This document shows, piece after piece, positions 35,353-44,116 of a stretch of 64,000 nt of DNA. The DNA is taken from the NCBI GenBank assembly GCA_030019255.1, contig JASEFK010000003.1, positions 145,095 through 209,094 on the forward strand, in the 5' to 3' direction. Positions within the stretch are counted from its first letter, which is position 1. Each line of letters starts with the position of its first letter. The notes beneath the pieces are model-generated. The model was not told the origin of the DNA. It saw nothing but the letters and a program-made list of their open reading frames with translations, and searched no databases. Made by a program: the position numbers and the translations under genes. This DNA is from Actinomycetota bacterium (GTDB taxonomy: Bacteria; Actinomycetota; Geothermincolia; Geothermincolales; RBG-13-55-18).

Positions 35353-35655
35353 GGCATCCCTCCCCGTCTCCAGCCGCTTTCACGCGGCGCCTGGCCTTTC
35401 CTTCCACATAACGTCCGGGCCGCGGAACCCCATCCCTCCGGAGGGTCTCCATCGTCCCGCGAAAGCCTCTGGCCGGGCCTGCCCGCGGCTAGTCCCTCGG
35501 CATCACGCCGGGCTGGGGCGGCCCTCTCCCGCCCCGCGGTCTCCGGAAGGCCCCCCGCCGCTCCGCGAAGGCCCCCTCAGGGACGCGAGGAGGGCTTGCG
35601 CCCTCCTTGGAAACGTTTTCCTGTTTCGCCCGCGCTCCGTCGCGCGGGCCCCCCT
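35353..35655. other. 303-bp gap between lexA and the DUF6504-dinB pair
   Basis: Holds a hairpin GGAGGGC-TTGC-GCCCTCC at 35589-35606, about 50 nt beyond the lexA stop. There is no T-run on the lexA side, so it may be a weak attenuator or mRNA-stability element. No TAAAC-N4-GTTTA operator was found in this gap, so dinB may depend on read-through from the lexA promoter. Confidence 0.45.
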
Positions 35656-36321
35656 TCACACCCTCTCCCGCAGCAGGGAGACCACCTTTCCCACCACCCT
35701 CAGGTCCGCCTCCCCCTTCCTCACCCGGATGGGCTCGTAGCGGGGGTTGGAGGCGTGGAGCTCCACCACCTCCCCCCGGCGCCGCAGGCGCTTCACGGTG
35801 GCCTCCCCCTCCACCAGGGCCACCACTATCTCCCCGTCCTCCGCGCCCGGGTGGGGGTCCACCACCACCAGGTCCCCGGGGTGGATACCGTCGCCGATCA
35901 TGCTGTCCCCCCTCACCCGGAGGAGGAATCGCCCCCTCCCTCCCCAGCGGCCGGGGACCGGGACCCATTCCTCCACCTCCTCGGAGGCGTAGCGGAGGGG
36001 GCCCGCCGGGACCTCGCCCACCAGGGGCAGGTAGGCCACCCCGCCCCGGAGGTCCTCCCGCACCTGTATGGCGCGCGCGCCGGGCGCCCGGGTTATGAAA
36101 CCCTTCCTCTCCAGGGCCTCGAGGTGGCGCAGGGCTCCCCGGGTGGAGGAAAGGCCCAGGGCCTCGCAGAGCTCCCGCACGCTGGGCGGATAGCCCCTCC
36201 TTTCCAGGGTGGAGAGGACGAACTCCAGGGCCTCCTCCTGGCGGGGCGTGAGGCCCCTCCTGCCGCCTCCCTCCCCGCGGGCGAGGCGGGACCCTCTCCG
36301 CCGGGATGCCGGTCCGGCCAT
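35656..36321 (-). CDS. lexA: SOS repressor LexA
   Basis: The 221-residue repressor has an N-terminal winged helix (LTPRQEEALEFVLSTLERRG, PSVRELCEALGLSS) and a C-terminal S24 peptidase domain. The self-cleavage Ala-Gly bond lies in VGEVPAGPL (residues 106-107), the catalytic Ser140 in RGDSMIGDGI and Lys177 in GEATVKRL. All residues needed for RecA-stimulated autocleavage are present. An Arg/Gly-rich tail of about 22 residues precedes the DNA-binding domain. Two operator-like dyads overlap its promoter, so it is probably autoregulated. Confidence 0.96.
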   Translation of the reverse strand: MAGPASRRRGSRLARGEGGGRRGLTPRQEEALEFVLSTLERRGYPPSVRELCEALGLSSTRGALRHLEALERKGFITRAPGARAIQVREDLRGGVAYLPLVGEVPAGPLRYASEEVEEWVPVPGRWGGRGRFLLRVRGDSMIGDGIHPGDLVVVDPHPGAEDGEIVVALVEGEATVKRLRRRGEVVELHASNPRYEPIRVRKGEADLRVVGKVVSLLRERV

Positions 36322-36340
36322 CTTCCTTCACCCCCCTCCC

Positions 36341-36379
36341 ATTATAGTAAACATTTGTTTATCCGTAAACACCCGTTTA
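36341..36379 (-). promoter_or_regulatory. lexA promoter with two tandem LexA-type operators
   Basis: On the leftward strand a consensus TATAAT lies at 36346-36341, 19 nt before the lexA ATG. Overlapping the promoter are two 14-bp dyads: TAAACATTTGTTTA (36348-36361, perfect arms) and TAAACACCCGTTTA (36366-36379, one mismatched pair), with starts 18 bp apart. They resemble Gram-positive SOS boxes but use TAAAC/GTTTA rather than GAAC/GTTC. Autoregulation is inferred. Confidence 0.75.
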
Positions 36380-36613
36380 GGGATGAATTTCCGCAGCGGG
36401 TTTCCGGTCCGCGCTCTCCGGCATCTCTCCCCGTGGGGCGCAACCCCCCTCGCAAGGGGCGACATCCGTGATAGAGTAGGAAGAAAGGATACTTTTCTCC
36501 CCTTGCCGTACGAGAAACAGGTTTTAAACCTCCGGCGGGGGGGTAAATATTTGGTGGACCTCGCCGAAGCGGGACCAAGGTGGCGTTTCCGAAGAAACAA
36601 CGGAGGTGAAAAA

Positions 36614-36772
36614 ATGGTGCGGGGGCCTCACGGTCATGAGAAGACAGGCGTCGAAGTGCTGCGGGTTCTCTGCCCGAAGTGCAACAATCGGGTATCCATA
36701 GACCCCGGGGAGGACAAGGCCAAGTGCGCCAAGTGCGGTACCGTGGTCAAGCGTCCCTCCCGTCCCCGCTGA
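36614..36772 (+). CDS. Small zinc-ribbon protein
   Basis: A 52-residue protein with a single zinc ribbon: [28 protein letters not shown], two CxxC pairs about 16 residues apart, followed by a basic tail. GGAGGTGA lies 4 nt before ATG 36614, the strongest ribosome site in this area. Such ribbons bind RNA, DNA or protein partners; the function here is unknown. It precedes the RsbV/RsbW-like pair by 52 nt and may be co-transcribed. It is shorter than typical annotated genes and easy to miss. Confidence 0.75.
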   Translation: MVRGPHGHEKTGVEVLRVLCPKCNNRVSIDPGEDKAKCAKCGTVVKRPSRPR

Positions 36773-36824
36773 GGGACCCCCGCTTCTTCGACCCCCGGGC
36801 CGTCATCCCGTACGTGAAGAAGCC

Positions 36825-37199
36825 ATGGCGAACGACGAGGTAAGGGAAGGAAACGAGCTGGACATCGTCCTTGAGGACGTGGGCGACCATTCCGTCATCG
36901 TCCTTTCTGGAGAGGTGGACGTCTACAGCGCCCCCAAGCTGCGCGACACCATAAGGAACCTGGTGGAGGAGGGCCGCTATCATATCGTGGTGGACCTGGA
37001 GAACGTGGCTTTCCTGGACAGCACCGGCTTGGGAGTCCTGGTGGGGGGACTGAAAAGGGTGAAGCACCACCAGGGCGACCTGGGGATAATCTGCAACCAG
37101 GAACGCATACTGCGCATCTTCCGCATCACCGGTCTCACCAAGGTCTTCACCATCTATCCCTCCCGGGAGGACCTCCTGGCGAACATCAAGGGGGCGTGA
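36825..37199 (+). CDS. Anti-anti-sigma factor (STAS domain, RsbV/SpoIIAA type)
   Basis: The 124-residue single STAS domain has [19 protein letters not shown] and the phosphorylation site [11 protein letters not shown] (Ser66). In the partner-switching scheme the unphosphorylated form binds the anti-sigma kinase and frees a sigma factor. The next gene encodes that kinase and overlaps by 4 nt (GTGA), so the pair is translationally coupled. No sigma factor gene lies in the window, so the target is elsewhere. Confidence 0.93.
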   Translation: MANDEVREGNELDIVLEDVGDHSVIVLSGEVDVYSAPKLRDTIRNLVEEGRYHIVVDLENVAFLDSTGLGVLVGGLKRVKHHQGDLGIICNQERILRIFRITGLTKVFTIYPSREDLLANIKGA

Positions 37200-37639
37200 G
37201 CTTGTCCGGAGACAAGAAGGTGGCCTTCGAGCTGGAGATCCCGGCGAAAGCCAAGTACATCAGCTTGGCGCGCCTCTTCGCCGGTTCCATCGCCCGCCGC
37301 ATGAACTTCAGCGAGGACAGTGTGGACGACCTCAAGATAGCCGTCTCCGAGATGTGCACCAACGCCGTGGTCCATACCGGGAACGGCACCGCGGATAAAC
37401 CCCCCATAAACATCCGCTTCATCGTGGGGGAGGAATCCCTGACCATCGAGGTCCAGGACCAGGGCCCGGGTTTCGACCCCCGGTGCGTGCTGGAAAGCCA
37501 GCCCTCCGAGCTGCTGGAAAAGGGGTTCGGCATCCCCCTGATCCGCAGCCTGGTGGACGTGTTCGAATGCCATTCCAGCCCGGGGGGAGGGACCAAGGTC
37601 AGCATAACCAAGTTCCTGCCCGGCAGGGAGAGGCGTTAA
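37196..37639 (+). CDS. Anti-sigma factor serine kinase (RsbW/SpoIIAB type, GHKL fold)
   Basis: The 147-residue GHKL ATPase has N box [14 protein letters not shown]1 box [11 protein letters not shown] and a G2-like [14 protein letters not shown] with [10 protein letters not shown] at the end. Residues needed for ATP binding are present, so it should phosphorylate the upstream STAS protein. It starts at GTG 37196, overlapping the STAS stop. No sigma gene follows; instead pcm begins 92 nt later. Confidence 0.92.
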   Translation: MSLSGDKKVAFELEIPAKAKYISLARLFAGSIARRMNFSEDSVDDLKIAVSEMCTNAVVHTGNGTADKPPINIRFIVGEESLTIEVQDQGPGFDPRCVLESQPSELLEKGFGIPLIRSLVDVFECHSSPGGGTKVSITKFLPGRERR

Positions 37640-37731
37640 TCCCCCGCCGGGGCCCGGACGGTGCGTCCGGAAGGGGAAACCCCCACAGGAACCGTTTTCC
37701 CGGCCCGGACACCGATCGAGGCAGTTCACCC

Positions 37732-38391
37732 ATGGATGAGGAAACGTACTTCCGCCGGCTCCGGCAGGAAATGGTTCGTACCCAGATAGCCGAGCGGGGC
37801 GTCCGGGACCCCCGGGTCCTGGAGGCCATGCTCCGTGTCCCCCGCCACCTCTTCGTTCCCGAGGACCTGCGCCACCGCGCCTACGAGGATACCCCCCTGC
37901 CCATCGGGGAAGGCCAGACCATAAGCCAGCCTTACATGGTGGCCTGGATGACCGAGCTCCTCGAGGCCGAGGAGGGGGACCGGGTGCTGGAGATAGGCAC
38001 CGGGTCGGGATACCAGGCGGCCGTCCTCTGCGAGCTGGTGAAGGAGGTCTTCAGCATAGAGAAGAACCCCCTTCTGGCCCGGGAGGCGGAGGAAAGACTG
38101 CTCTCCCTCGGGTACACCAACGTGCGCGTCAGGGTGGGGGACGGCACCCTGGGATGGCCGGAGGAAGCCCCCTTCGACGGGATAATGGTAACCGCCGGCG
38201 CACCCTCCGTGCCCCAGCCCCTGCTGGAGCAGCTGGCGGAGGGAGGGCGGTTGGTTATCCCCGTGGGCTCGGCCACCATGCAGATGCTCACCGTGGTCAG
38301 GAAGGAGGACGGTGCCCTCCGCACCACGGAGGAGGGCTCCTGCATCTTCGTGCCCCTGGTAGGGAAGTACGGGTGGCGGCGGTTTAGGTGA
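37732..38391 (+). CDS. pcm: Protein-L-isoaspartate O-methyltransferase
   Basis: The 219-residue SAM-dependent enzyme starts repair of isomerised Asp/Asn residues. Family motifs are [12 protein letters not shown], the substrate loop [13 protein letters not shown] (the Ser-Gln-Pro signature), SAM motif [15 protein letters not shown] and motif [16 protein letters not shown]. The C-terminus [11 protein letters not shown] fits. The enzyme is cytoplasmic and common in slow-growing or thermophilic bacteria. ATG 37732 starts shortly before the first helix; there is no strong ribosome site. Confidence 0.95.
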   Translation: MDEETYFRRLRQEMVRTQIAERGVRDPRVLEAMLRVPRHLFVPEDLRHRAYEDTPLPIGEGQTISQPYMVAWMTELLEAEEGDRVLEIGTGSGYQAAVLCELVKEVFSIEKNPLLAREAEERLLSLGYTNVRVRVGDGTLGWPEEAPFDGIMVTAGAPSVPQPLLEQLAEGGRLVIPVGSATMQMLTVVRKEDGALRTTEEGSCIFVPLVGKYGWRRFR

Positions 38392-38530
38392 CCTCGACCC
38401 TCCGCCCTCACGGCGGCGGGCGGCTTTCCCCGCGAGGTGAAGGGGGGCGCCGGTCGGGGCGGCGACCCCTTTCCCCGCAGCGCGAGGTGACGATCTCGAC
38501 TTCGAAGGCGGGAAAAAACCAGCCGGGTGG

Positions 38531-38536
38531 TATAAT
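38531..38536 (+). promoter_or_regulatory. -10 box directly upstream of the polyprenol-sugar synthase gene
   Basis: TATAAT ends 6 nt before ATG 38543, with no ribosome site between. This places the transcription start at or next to the start codon, a leaderless arrangement, as also seen for murT and tsaC. Confidence 0.55.
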
Positions 38537-38542
38537 CTTCGC

Positions 38543-39262
38543 ATGCGCGAGATCGTGGTGGTCATACCCACCTACAACGAGAGGGAAAACCTGGAAAGGA
38601 TAGTGGAGGCCGTCCTGGCCCAGCCGCTGGACCTTTCCGTCCTGGTGGTGGACGACAACTCCCCGGACGGCACGGGGGAGATCGCCGACCGCCTGGCAGC
38701 CGAGGACGAGCGGGTGGAGGTCCTGCACCGCGAGGGAAAGGGAGGACTGGGCACCGCCTACCGGGCGGGCTTCCGCTACGCCCTGGAAAGAGGCGCCCAA
38801 TACCTTTTCGAGATCGACGCCGACTTCTCCCACAACCCCGACGACATCCCCCGCCTCTACGAGGCGGCCAGGGGGGCGGATGCCGCCGTGGGTTCCCGGT
38901 ACATCAAGGGCGGAGGCTGCAAGAACTGGAGCCTCTTCCGCTGGATGATCAGCCGGGGAGGCAACCTGTATACCAAGCTGGTGGCCCGCACCAGGACGGT
39001 GGACACCACCTCCGGTTTCCGCTGCTACACCCGCCGGGTACTGGAGGCCATCCCCCTGGACCGGGTGACCTCGCAGGGTTACGCCTTCCAGATCGAGATG
39101 ACCTTCGTGGCCGAGGCCCTCGGATTCCGCATCGTGGAAGTGCCCATCATCTTCACCGACCGCAGGGGCGGGGAGTCCAAGATGGATTTCGACATCTTCT
39201 GGGAGGGCCTCAAGGTGGTCTGGGGACTGCGCCGCAAGTACGCGGACCTCCTCAAGGGCTGA
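38543..39262 (+). CDS. Polyprenol-phosphate mannose synthase-like GT2 glycosyltransferase
   Basis: The 239-residue soluble GT-A enzyme of the DPM1 family has VVVIPTYNERENL, nucleotide-sugar motif VVDDNSPDGTG, metal motif EIDADFSHNP and acceptor segment TSGFRCYTRRVLE. Lacking C-terminal membrane helices, it resembles bacterial Ppm1-type synthases that charge polyprenyl phosphate with mannose or another hexose. It could feed lipid-linked sugar to GT-C enzymes. No such enzyme is adjacent; the window's fused GT-C/GT2 protein has its own related domain. Confidence 0.9.
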   Translation: MREIVVVIPTYNERENLERIVEAVLAQPLDLSVLVVDDNSPDGTGEIADRLAAEDERVEVLHREGKGGLGTAYRAGFRYALERGAQYLFEIDADFSHNPDDIPRLYEAARGADAAVGSRYIKGGGCKNWSLFRWMISRGGNLYTKLVARTRTVDTTSGFRCYTRRVLEAIPLDRVTSQGYAFQIEMTFVAEALGFRIVEVPIIFTDRRGGESKMDFDIFWEGLKVVWGLRRKYADLLKG

Positions 39263-39345
39263 CCTTCGCCGCCCGGGCTGTCCTCTCCATATCCTCCGCG
39301 CGGGGGCCGGCCTTCCCGTATCCTTGCCGGCCGCAGCAGCGACTC

Positions 39346-40710
39346 CTACATCCCCTCCGCGTAGAGGCGCACCCGGTTGGGCCCCTCCGCCCGGGCGGCG
39401 GCCAGGGCGGCCAGCGCCCTCTCCAGAAGCGTCTCCTCGCTGTCGGCGCAGGCCGGGTAGGAGGCCACGCCGGCGCTCATGGTCAGGGTCTCCACTTCCT
39501 TCTTCTCCCGTGACGGGAAGGGGTACTCCTCCACCACCTTGCGGATGCGCTCCGCCAGGCGCATGGCCCCCAGCCTCCTGGTCTCCGGGAGGAGGACGGC
39601 GAAGGTGTGGCCCTGGTAACGGGCCGCCGTGTCCACCTCGCGCGTGTTGCGCTTGATGATGCTGCCCACGTCGGAGATTACCAGGTCCCCCAGGAAACGG
39701 CCGTTCCTCTCCACGTAATCCTCGAAGCCGTCTATCTCCAGGAAGACCAGGCACACATTGAGGCTGTAGCGCCGGGCGCGGCTTATCTCCTCGTGCAGCC
39801 GCTGCAGGAAGAAATTGCGGTTGTAGAGGCCGGAGGCGGAATCGGTCACCACGTTGGTCTCCAGCTCGGAGTACAGGCGGGCGATGAGCACCGCCAGGCC
39901 TCCCTGGTCGGCCACCAGGGCCAGGAGGGGCAGTTGCCTGGCTTCCGGGACCCCCCGGAAGACCAAGGCCAGTATCCCCGCCACCTTCCCCTCCGCACGC
40001 ATGGGCAGGGCCAGGAGGGTCTCCACCTCCTCCGCCCCGAGGAAGGCCGCTTCCCCCGTCTCCGCCTCCACCGCGTGGTGCACCATGGCCCCGGTGTCGA
40101 AGGCCCGGCCACATATGGAATTCCCCACCTCGAGGGATCTGCCCACCGCCGACTCCAGCCTCTCCCCCCGGGCCAGGACCACCCGCATGGAATCCACCGC
40201 CTCACCCGGGAAAAGGATCATGCCCTCCCGGGCCCCGGAAAGGGCCATGGCTTTGTCCAGCAGCTGGGAGAGCTTGGGAAGGGGATCGGAGTAGGCCTCC
40301 ACCACCCCGGCGCCGGCGCACACCGCAGCGATCTCCTGCAGCTCACCGCCCAGGCGGCGGCTGTCCGCGGCCAGCATGGAAAGCCTTTCCAGAAAAAGCG
40401 CGAGCGGCGAATCCTTCCCTACTTCCAGTACCTGGTAGTCACCGGCCGGGAGGCTCGAGCCCTCCACGTCGTCCGCCACCAGGAGGAGGTCAGGTGAGGC
40501 TTCCTTGAGGAACCTGCCGCGGGCGGTGAAGAGGGGCGGGGGATCCACCTCGGAGGGCCACTCCGGCGGCAGCTTCCCGGCCAGGATTCCCGTGATCCGC
40601 ACCCCCTCGCACTGCGCCAGGACCCTGGCCAGCCTCCCGCAAAAGGAGTTGAAGCCCGCGAAGGCCAGGCGGATCTCCGTTTTCTCCGACCCTCGAGGTA
40701 GATCTTCCAT
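39346..40710 (-). CDS. GAF plus degenerate GGDEF domain protein
   Basis: The 454-residue protein has an N-terminal region (1-115) resembling a receiver-like fold without a clear Asp pocket, a GAF-like domain (about 135-275, EGMILFPGEAVDSMRVVLARG to LLALPMRAEGKVAGILAL), and a C-terminal GGDEF-family domain (about 285-450). The fold is clear (DSASGLYNRNFFLQRL, VDTAARYQGHTFAVLLPE, LTMSAGVASYP), but the signature GGDEF reads QGHTF. The metal and guanine-binding residues are thus lost and diguanylate cyclase activity is not expected. It may act as a GTP or c-di-GMP sensor. It stands alone. Confidence 0.85.
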   Translation of the reverse strand: MEDLPRGSEKTEIRLAFAGFNSFCGRLARVLAQCEGVRITGILAGKLPPEWPSEVDPPPLFTARGRFLKEASPDLLLVADDVEGSSLPAGDYQVLEVGKDSPLALFLERLSMLAADSRRLGGELQEIAAVCAGAGVVEAYSDPLPKLSQLLDKAMALSGAREGMILFPGEAVDSMRVVLARGERLESAVGRSLEVGNSICGRAFDTGAMVHHAVEAETGEAAFLGAEEVETLLALPMRAEGKVAGILALVFRGVPEARQLPLLALVADQGGLAVLIARLYSELETNVVTDSASGLYNRNFFLQRLHEEISRARRYSLNVCLVFLEIDGFEDYVERNGRFLGDLVISDVGSIIKRNTREVDTAARYQGHTFAVLLPETRRLGAMRLAERIRKVVEEYPFPSREKKEVETLTMSAGVASYPACADSEETLLERALAALAAARAEGPNRVRLYAEGM

Positions 40711-40887
40711 TTCTTGCCAGCCGATTCAACGGGGCGAGCTGGAGCCTCGCCGCGCGGACTCGCCGCCAACATTGTAATCCATTCCTGCTCGGCTTGGGAA
40801 GAAAACCCATCTCTCCCGGGGACTTCGGGCAAACCGCGCTTTAAGGCCCGCGGAGGAAGCCCGGGCCGGGGCGCGGAAACGGGCGCC

Positions 40888-42129
40888 TCAGGGGAAGGCG
40901 CAGCGGGCCTTCCGGTGCTCCTCGTCCACCTCGTAGATGGGGAAGGGGAGCTCCGCGCCCTCGGGTATCTTGTGGACGTACTTGCGGCGGAACTCGGGGT
41001 CCTGCATGCGGCAGGTCATGGCCTTACGGTCGTACTCCGGGTGCACCTTCATGCGGTGCCAGATGTCCCAGAGAGGCTCCTCCTTGACGTTTCCGAAATG
41101 CAGGGGGGTGAAATCGCAAGGGGTGACGAACCCGTTGTGGGTGATGTGTATCTGCCACTTCACGCCGAAGCATCCCATGATGTGGGGGTCGTTCACGTGG
41201 CACATCATGCACACGCGGGGGCCTCGGAGATCCTTCCACTGTTCCTCGTGGAGGACCCGGAAGACCTCTCTCTCGGCATCGGTGAGGATGAGCTCGTCCT
41301 GCTTGAGGCATTTCCCGGTGGGGACAAGGTCGAAGACGGTGAGCTCCCGCACTCCCAGTTTTTTGCAGAGGGCCAGGAAATCGTGGTGATAGCCCCTGCG
41401 CACCCACTCCCGGCTCATGTAGGTGGAAAGGCCCACGTACATCCCGCGCGCCACCGCCCTCTCGATCCCCTCCATCACCCGGTCGTAGAGGCCGGGCACG
41501 CCGCGCAAGCGGTTGTGCTCCTCGGGGATGGGGCTGTCCAGGCTGACGAATATGGTGTCGCATCCCGCCTCGCTCAGGCGGTTCAGGTTCTCCTCGGTGA
41601 GGAGGGAACCGTTGGTGAAGAGGTCGGCCACGCAGTCGTTCTCCACGATGCGCCGGATGAGGATGTCCAGGTCGGGCCGGAGGAGGGGTTCGCCGCCGGT
41701 GATGATGATATCCGTGATGCCCAGTTCCGCGCACTGGTCGATGACCCGGCACCATTCGTCGGTGGTCAGGGTCCCCTCGCGGGAACGCCGGAAGGCGCTG
41801 CAGTGCACGCACCGGGCGTTGCAGTCGTGGGTGACGGCGATGGTCACGGCATGGGGCCCCCATTCCCTTCCCAGGCCCCGGTTTACGATATTGCGGTAAA
41901 ACCTCTCGTAGGCCCGGGACTTCACCGGGGGCAGGTGATAGGAAAAGCGGTCCGGCCTGGCGAAGCGGATGAAGGGGATGTGAGGCCCGAGGCTCTTCAG
42001 CAGCCACCCTCCGGCGGCCATGAAGAGGGGGAAGGTGGGAGGCCCGAAGGCGCGGTAGAACTTGCGCCGCAGCCGGCGGGTGAGCGTCGGTCTTTTCTTG
42101 CTGCCGTCGTTCGAAGGCCTACCGTTCAT
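40888..42129 (-). CDS. Radical SAM protein with C-terminal SPASM-like region
   Basis: The 413-residue protein has an N-terminal extension of about 90 residues (basic, then FPLFMAAGGWLLKSLG, possibly membrane-associated). The radical SAM core has CNARCVHC (Cys103, Cys107, Cys110) and the GGEPLL SAM motif. The C-terminus has many cysteines (CMMCHVNDPHIMGC, then TPCDFTPLHFGNV), typical of an auxiliary Fe-S (SPASM/twitch) region. Such proteins modify peptides, cofactors or lipids; none is identifiable here. ATG 42129 is chosen for its GAGGAAG upstream; earlier starts give non-conserved sequence. Confidence 0.88.
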   Translation of the reverse strand: MNGRPSNDGSKKRPTLTRRLRRKFYRAFGPPTFPLFMAAGGWLLKSLGPHIPFIRFARPDRFSYHLPPVKSRAYERFYRNIVNRGLGREWGPHAVTIAVTHDCNARCVHCSAFRRSREGTLTTDEWCRVIDQCAELGITDIIITGGEPLLRPDLDILIRRIVENDCVADLFTNGSLLTEENLNRLSEAGCDTIFVSLDSPIPEEHNRLRGVPGLYDRVMEGIERAVARGMYVGLSTYMSREWVRRGYHHDFLALCKKLGVRELTVFDLVPTGKCLKQDELILTDAEREVFRVLHEEQWKDLRGPRVCMMCHVNDPHIMGCFGVKWQIHITHNGFVTPCDFTPLHFGNVKEEPLWDIWHRMKVHPEYDRKAMTCRMQDPEFRRKYVHKIPEGAELPFPIYEVDEEHRKARCAFP

Positions 42130-42466
42130 GTTGTTCTCTTCCTCGCTCTCCTCCCTCCCCGGACGACGACCAGGGTGAATTATACAACAATCCCCCACCC
42201 GCGCCATGATCCGCTCCCATGCGGACCCATGCTCATACTCGACCATGGATCGACATGACATGAATGGTTATTATTAAAATACTTTCAAGTCATTATTGCT
42301 ACCTGTTTTGAAATGCGTTCATCTTCCGCCTTCGAAATCCGCCAGGATCTGTCCTCGTGAAGGCCCGAGACCCCCGGTCGGAAACGGGATAACCATCATC
42401 AAGGACCCTCCAGGGCCACCGGCAGGCGCGTCGTCTCGGGAGGTAGCTCGGGGGTATGGGACCCTC
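42130..42466. other. 337-bp AT-rich upstream region of the radical SAM gene
   Basis: No gene. It contains a leftward TATAAT at 42184-42179 about 50 nt upstream of the radical SAM start, and one of the most AT-rich stretches of the window at 42261-42313, with repeated RTTATT/TCATTATT. It also lies downstream of the WecA-type gene; no hairpin with T-run was seen for that gene. Confidence 0.45.
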
Positions 42467-43636
42467 TCAGCCGGGGCCGCCCCCACCTTCCACTGGGCCC
42501 TCTCCGGTCCCATCCACTCCACCGAGGGCCTCCTCTTCCTCCCTCTCCAGCTCGCGGCCGCCCACCACGATGCGCGGGAGGGTGGTGGCCAAAAGGCTTA
42601 CCACCCCCATCCCCAGGAGCGCGAAGATGAGCGTGCGGGAGGCCACGAACTCGAGGGAGAGGGCGATCCCGGTGAGCAGCGCGGTCCACAGGTAGATGAT
42701 GAACACCGCCTGCCTCTGGGAGTGGCCGATGTAAAGCAGGCGATGATGGATGTGCTCCTTGTCCGCGTAGTGGAAGGGTTTTCCCTTGCGCGCCCGCCGC
42801 AGGATGGCCAGGCCGGTATCCGCGATGGGCACGGCCAGGATGATGAGGGGGGTAAACAGGGTTGCCACCGCGGTCCTCTTGAGGATGCCCTGGATGCTCA
42901 CCGCCCCCAGGATGAAGCCCAGGAACATGGCACCGGAATCGCCCATGAAGATGCTCGCCGGGTGGAAGTTGTGGCGCAGGAACCCCAGGCAGGCGCCGGC
43001 CACGGCGGCGGATACCACCGTGGCCTGGAGGGTGTTGGGGTCGCCCCCGATGCGCGTCCCGTAGAAGAAGAAGGCGGCGGCGGAAATGGTGCAAACCCCC
43101 GCGGCCAGCCCGTCCAGCCCGTCTATGAGGTTGATGATGTTGGTAAAGGCCACCATCCATACGAGGGTGAGGAGTATGGAGAGCAGGGGGCTGGCGCTCA
43201 GGTCGAGGACGTTGCCCCGAGGCAAGGCCACGGTGCTTATCTCCACCCCGAAGGAGATCAGCACCAGGGAGGCGGCCACCTGGCCAGCCAGCTTCATCCA
43301 GGGCGAGAGGCGCCGCATGTCGTCCACCGCTCCCAGGACGGCGACCAGGGAGGAGGCGATGATGATTCCCAGAAGCTGGTAGGAGGAGAGGGCGTCGGAC
43401 ATGCCCACCGGCCGGGCCAGGGAGGGGACGATGCGCACCAGCACCTTTCCGGCCAGGATGGAAAAGACCACGGCGACGAGGATGGCCAGTCCGCCCAAGG
43501 TAGGGGTGGGGTTCTCGTGCACCTTGCGGTCGTGGGGCATGTCCACCGCTCCCAGCCTTTCCGCCCACCTCCGGGCCACCGGGGTGAGGAACAGCGCCAG
43601 GAGCAGGGAAGCGGCGAAGATCAGGAGGTAGAGCAA
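42467..43636 (-). CDS. WecA/TagO-type polyprenyl-phosphate HexNAc-1-phosphate transferase
   Basis: Polytopic membrane protein of 389 residues with about 11 helices, in the MraY/WecA family. It has the cytoplasmic [11 protein letters not shown] motif, [17 protein letters not shown], the metal-binding [11 protein letters not shown] and the [17 protein letters not shown] segment, all diagnostic of WecA/TagO rather than MraY. It starts envelope polymer synthesis by loading GlcNAc-1-P on undecaprenyl phosphate. The hydrophilic Glu/Gly tail (about 35 residues) is extra. It overlaps the deaminase gene by 16 nt and ends the six-gene operon. Confidence 0.95.
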   Translation of the reverse strand: MLYLLIFAASLLLALFLTPVARRWAERLGAVDMPHDRKVHENPTPTLGGLAILVAVVFSILAGKVLVRIVPSLARPVGMSDALSSYQLLGIIIASSLVAVLGAVDDMRRLSPWMKLAGQVAASLVLISFGVEISTVALPRGNVLDLSASPLLSILLTLVWMVAFTNIINLIDGLDGLAAGVCTISAAAFFFYGTRIGGDPNTLQATVVSAAVAGACLGFLRHNFHPASIFMGDSGAMFLGFILGAVSIQGILKRTAVATLFTPLIILAVPIADTGLAILRRARKGKPFHYADKEHIHHRLLYIGHSQRQAVFIIYLWTALLTGIALSLEFVASRTLIFALLGMGVVSLLATTLPRIVVGGRELEREEEEALGGVDGTGEGPVEGGGGPG

Positions 43637-44091
43637 CCGGGTCCCTCCTCCAGCATGGGTATCAGCTGCAGTCCCGCCTCATCCGCCAGGTCATCGGCCA
43701 GGGTGTCCCGGTATCCCTCCCGGTAGTAGATCCTGGTGATTCCTGCGTTGATGAGCATCTTGGTGCACAGGACGCAGGGCTTGTGGGTGCAGTAGAGGAC
43801 TCCCCCCCTTACCGCCGTGCCGTGCATGGCCGCCTGGATGATGGCGTTCTGCTCGGCATGCAGGCCGCGGCACAGCTCGTGCCTCTCGCCCGAGGACACC
43901 CCCTGCCGTTCCCGCAGGCATCCCACCTCCTCGCAGTGGGGAAGACCCACCGGGGCCCCGTTGTACCCGGTGGCCACGATGCGCTTCTCCACCACGATTA
44001 TGCAGCCCACCCGGCGCCGCAGGCAGGTGGAGCGGGTGGCCACCTGTCCGGCGATGGACATGAAGTACTCTTCCCAGCTGGGTCTGCTCAC
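43621..44091 (-). CDS. comEB: Deoxycytidylate deaminase (ComEB-like)
   Basis: The 156-residue zinc deaminase converts dCMP to dUMP for thymidylate synthesis. The zinc site is [10 protein letters not shown] (His78, Glu80 as proton shuttle) and HKPCVLC (Cys106, Cys109). The N-terminus [21 protein letters not shown] and [17 protein letters not shown] with the second zinc-binding residues match the family. It lies between glyA and wecA in the operon, usual in many Firmicutes and Actinobacteria. It overlaps the next gene. Confidence 0.95.
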   Translation of the reverse strand: MSRPSWEEYFMSIAGQVATRSTCLRRRVGCIIVVEKRIVATGYNGAPVGLPHCEEVGCLRERQGVSSGERHELCRGLHAEQNAIIQAAMHGTAVRGGVLYCTHKPCVLCTKMLINAGITRIYYREGYRDTLADDLADEAGLQLIPMLEEGPGCSTS

Positions 44092-44116
44092 TGCATCCTC
44101 CCGGTTTCCGGCGGCG

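Noticed and set aside
36825-37639. Complete sigma-B-type operon
   Set aside because: Only the anti-anti-sigma and anti-sigma genes are present; the next gene is pcm, and no sigma factor gene exists in the window.
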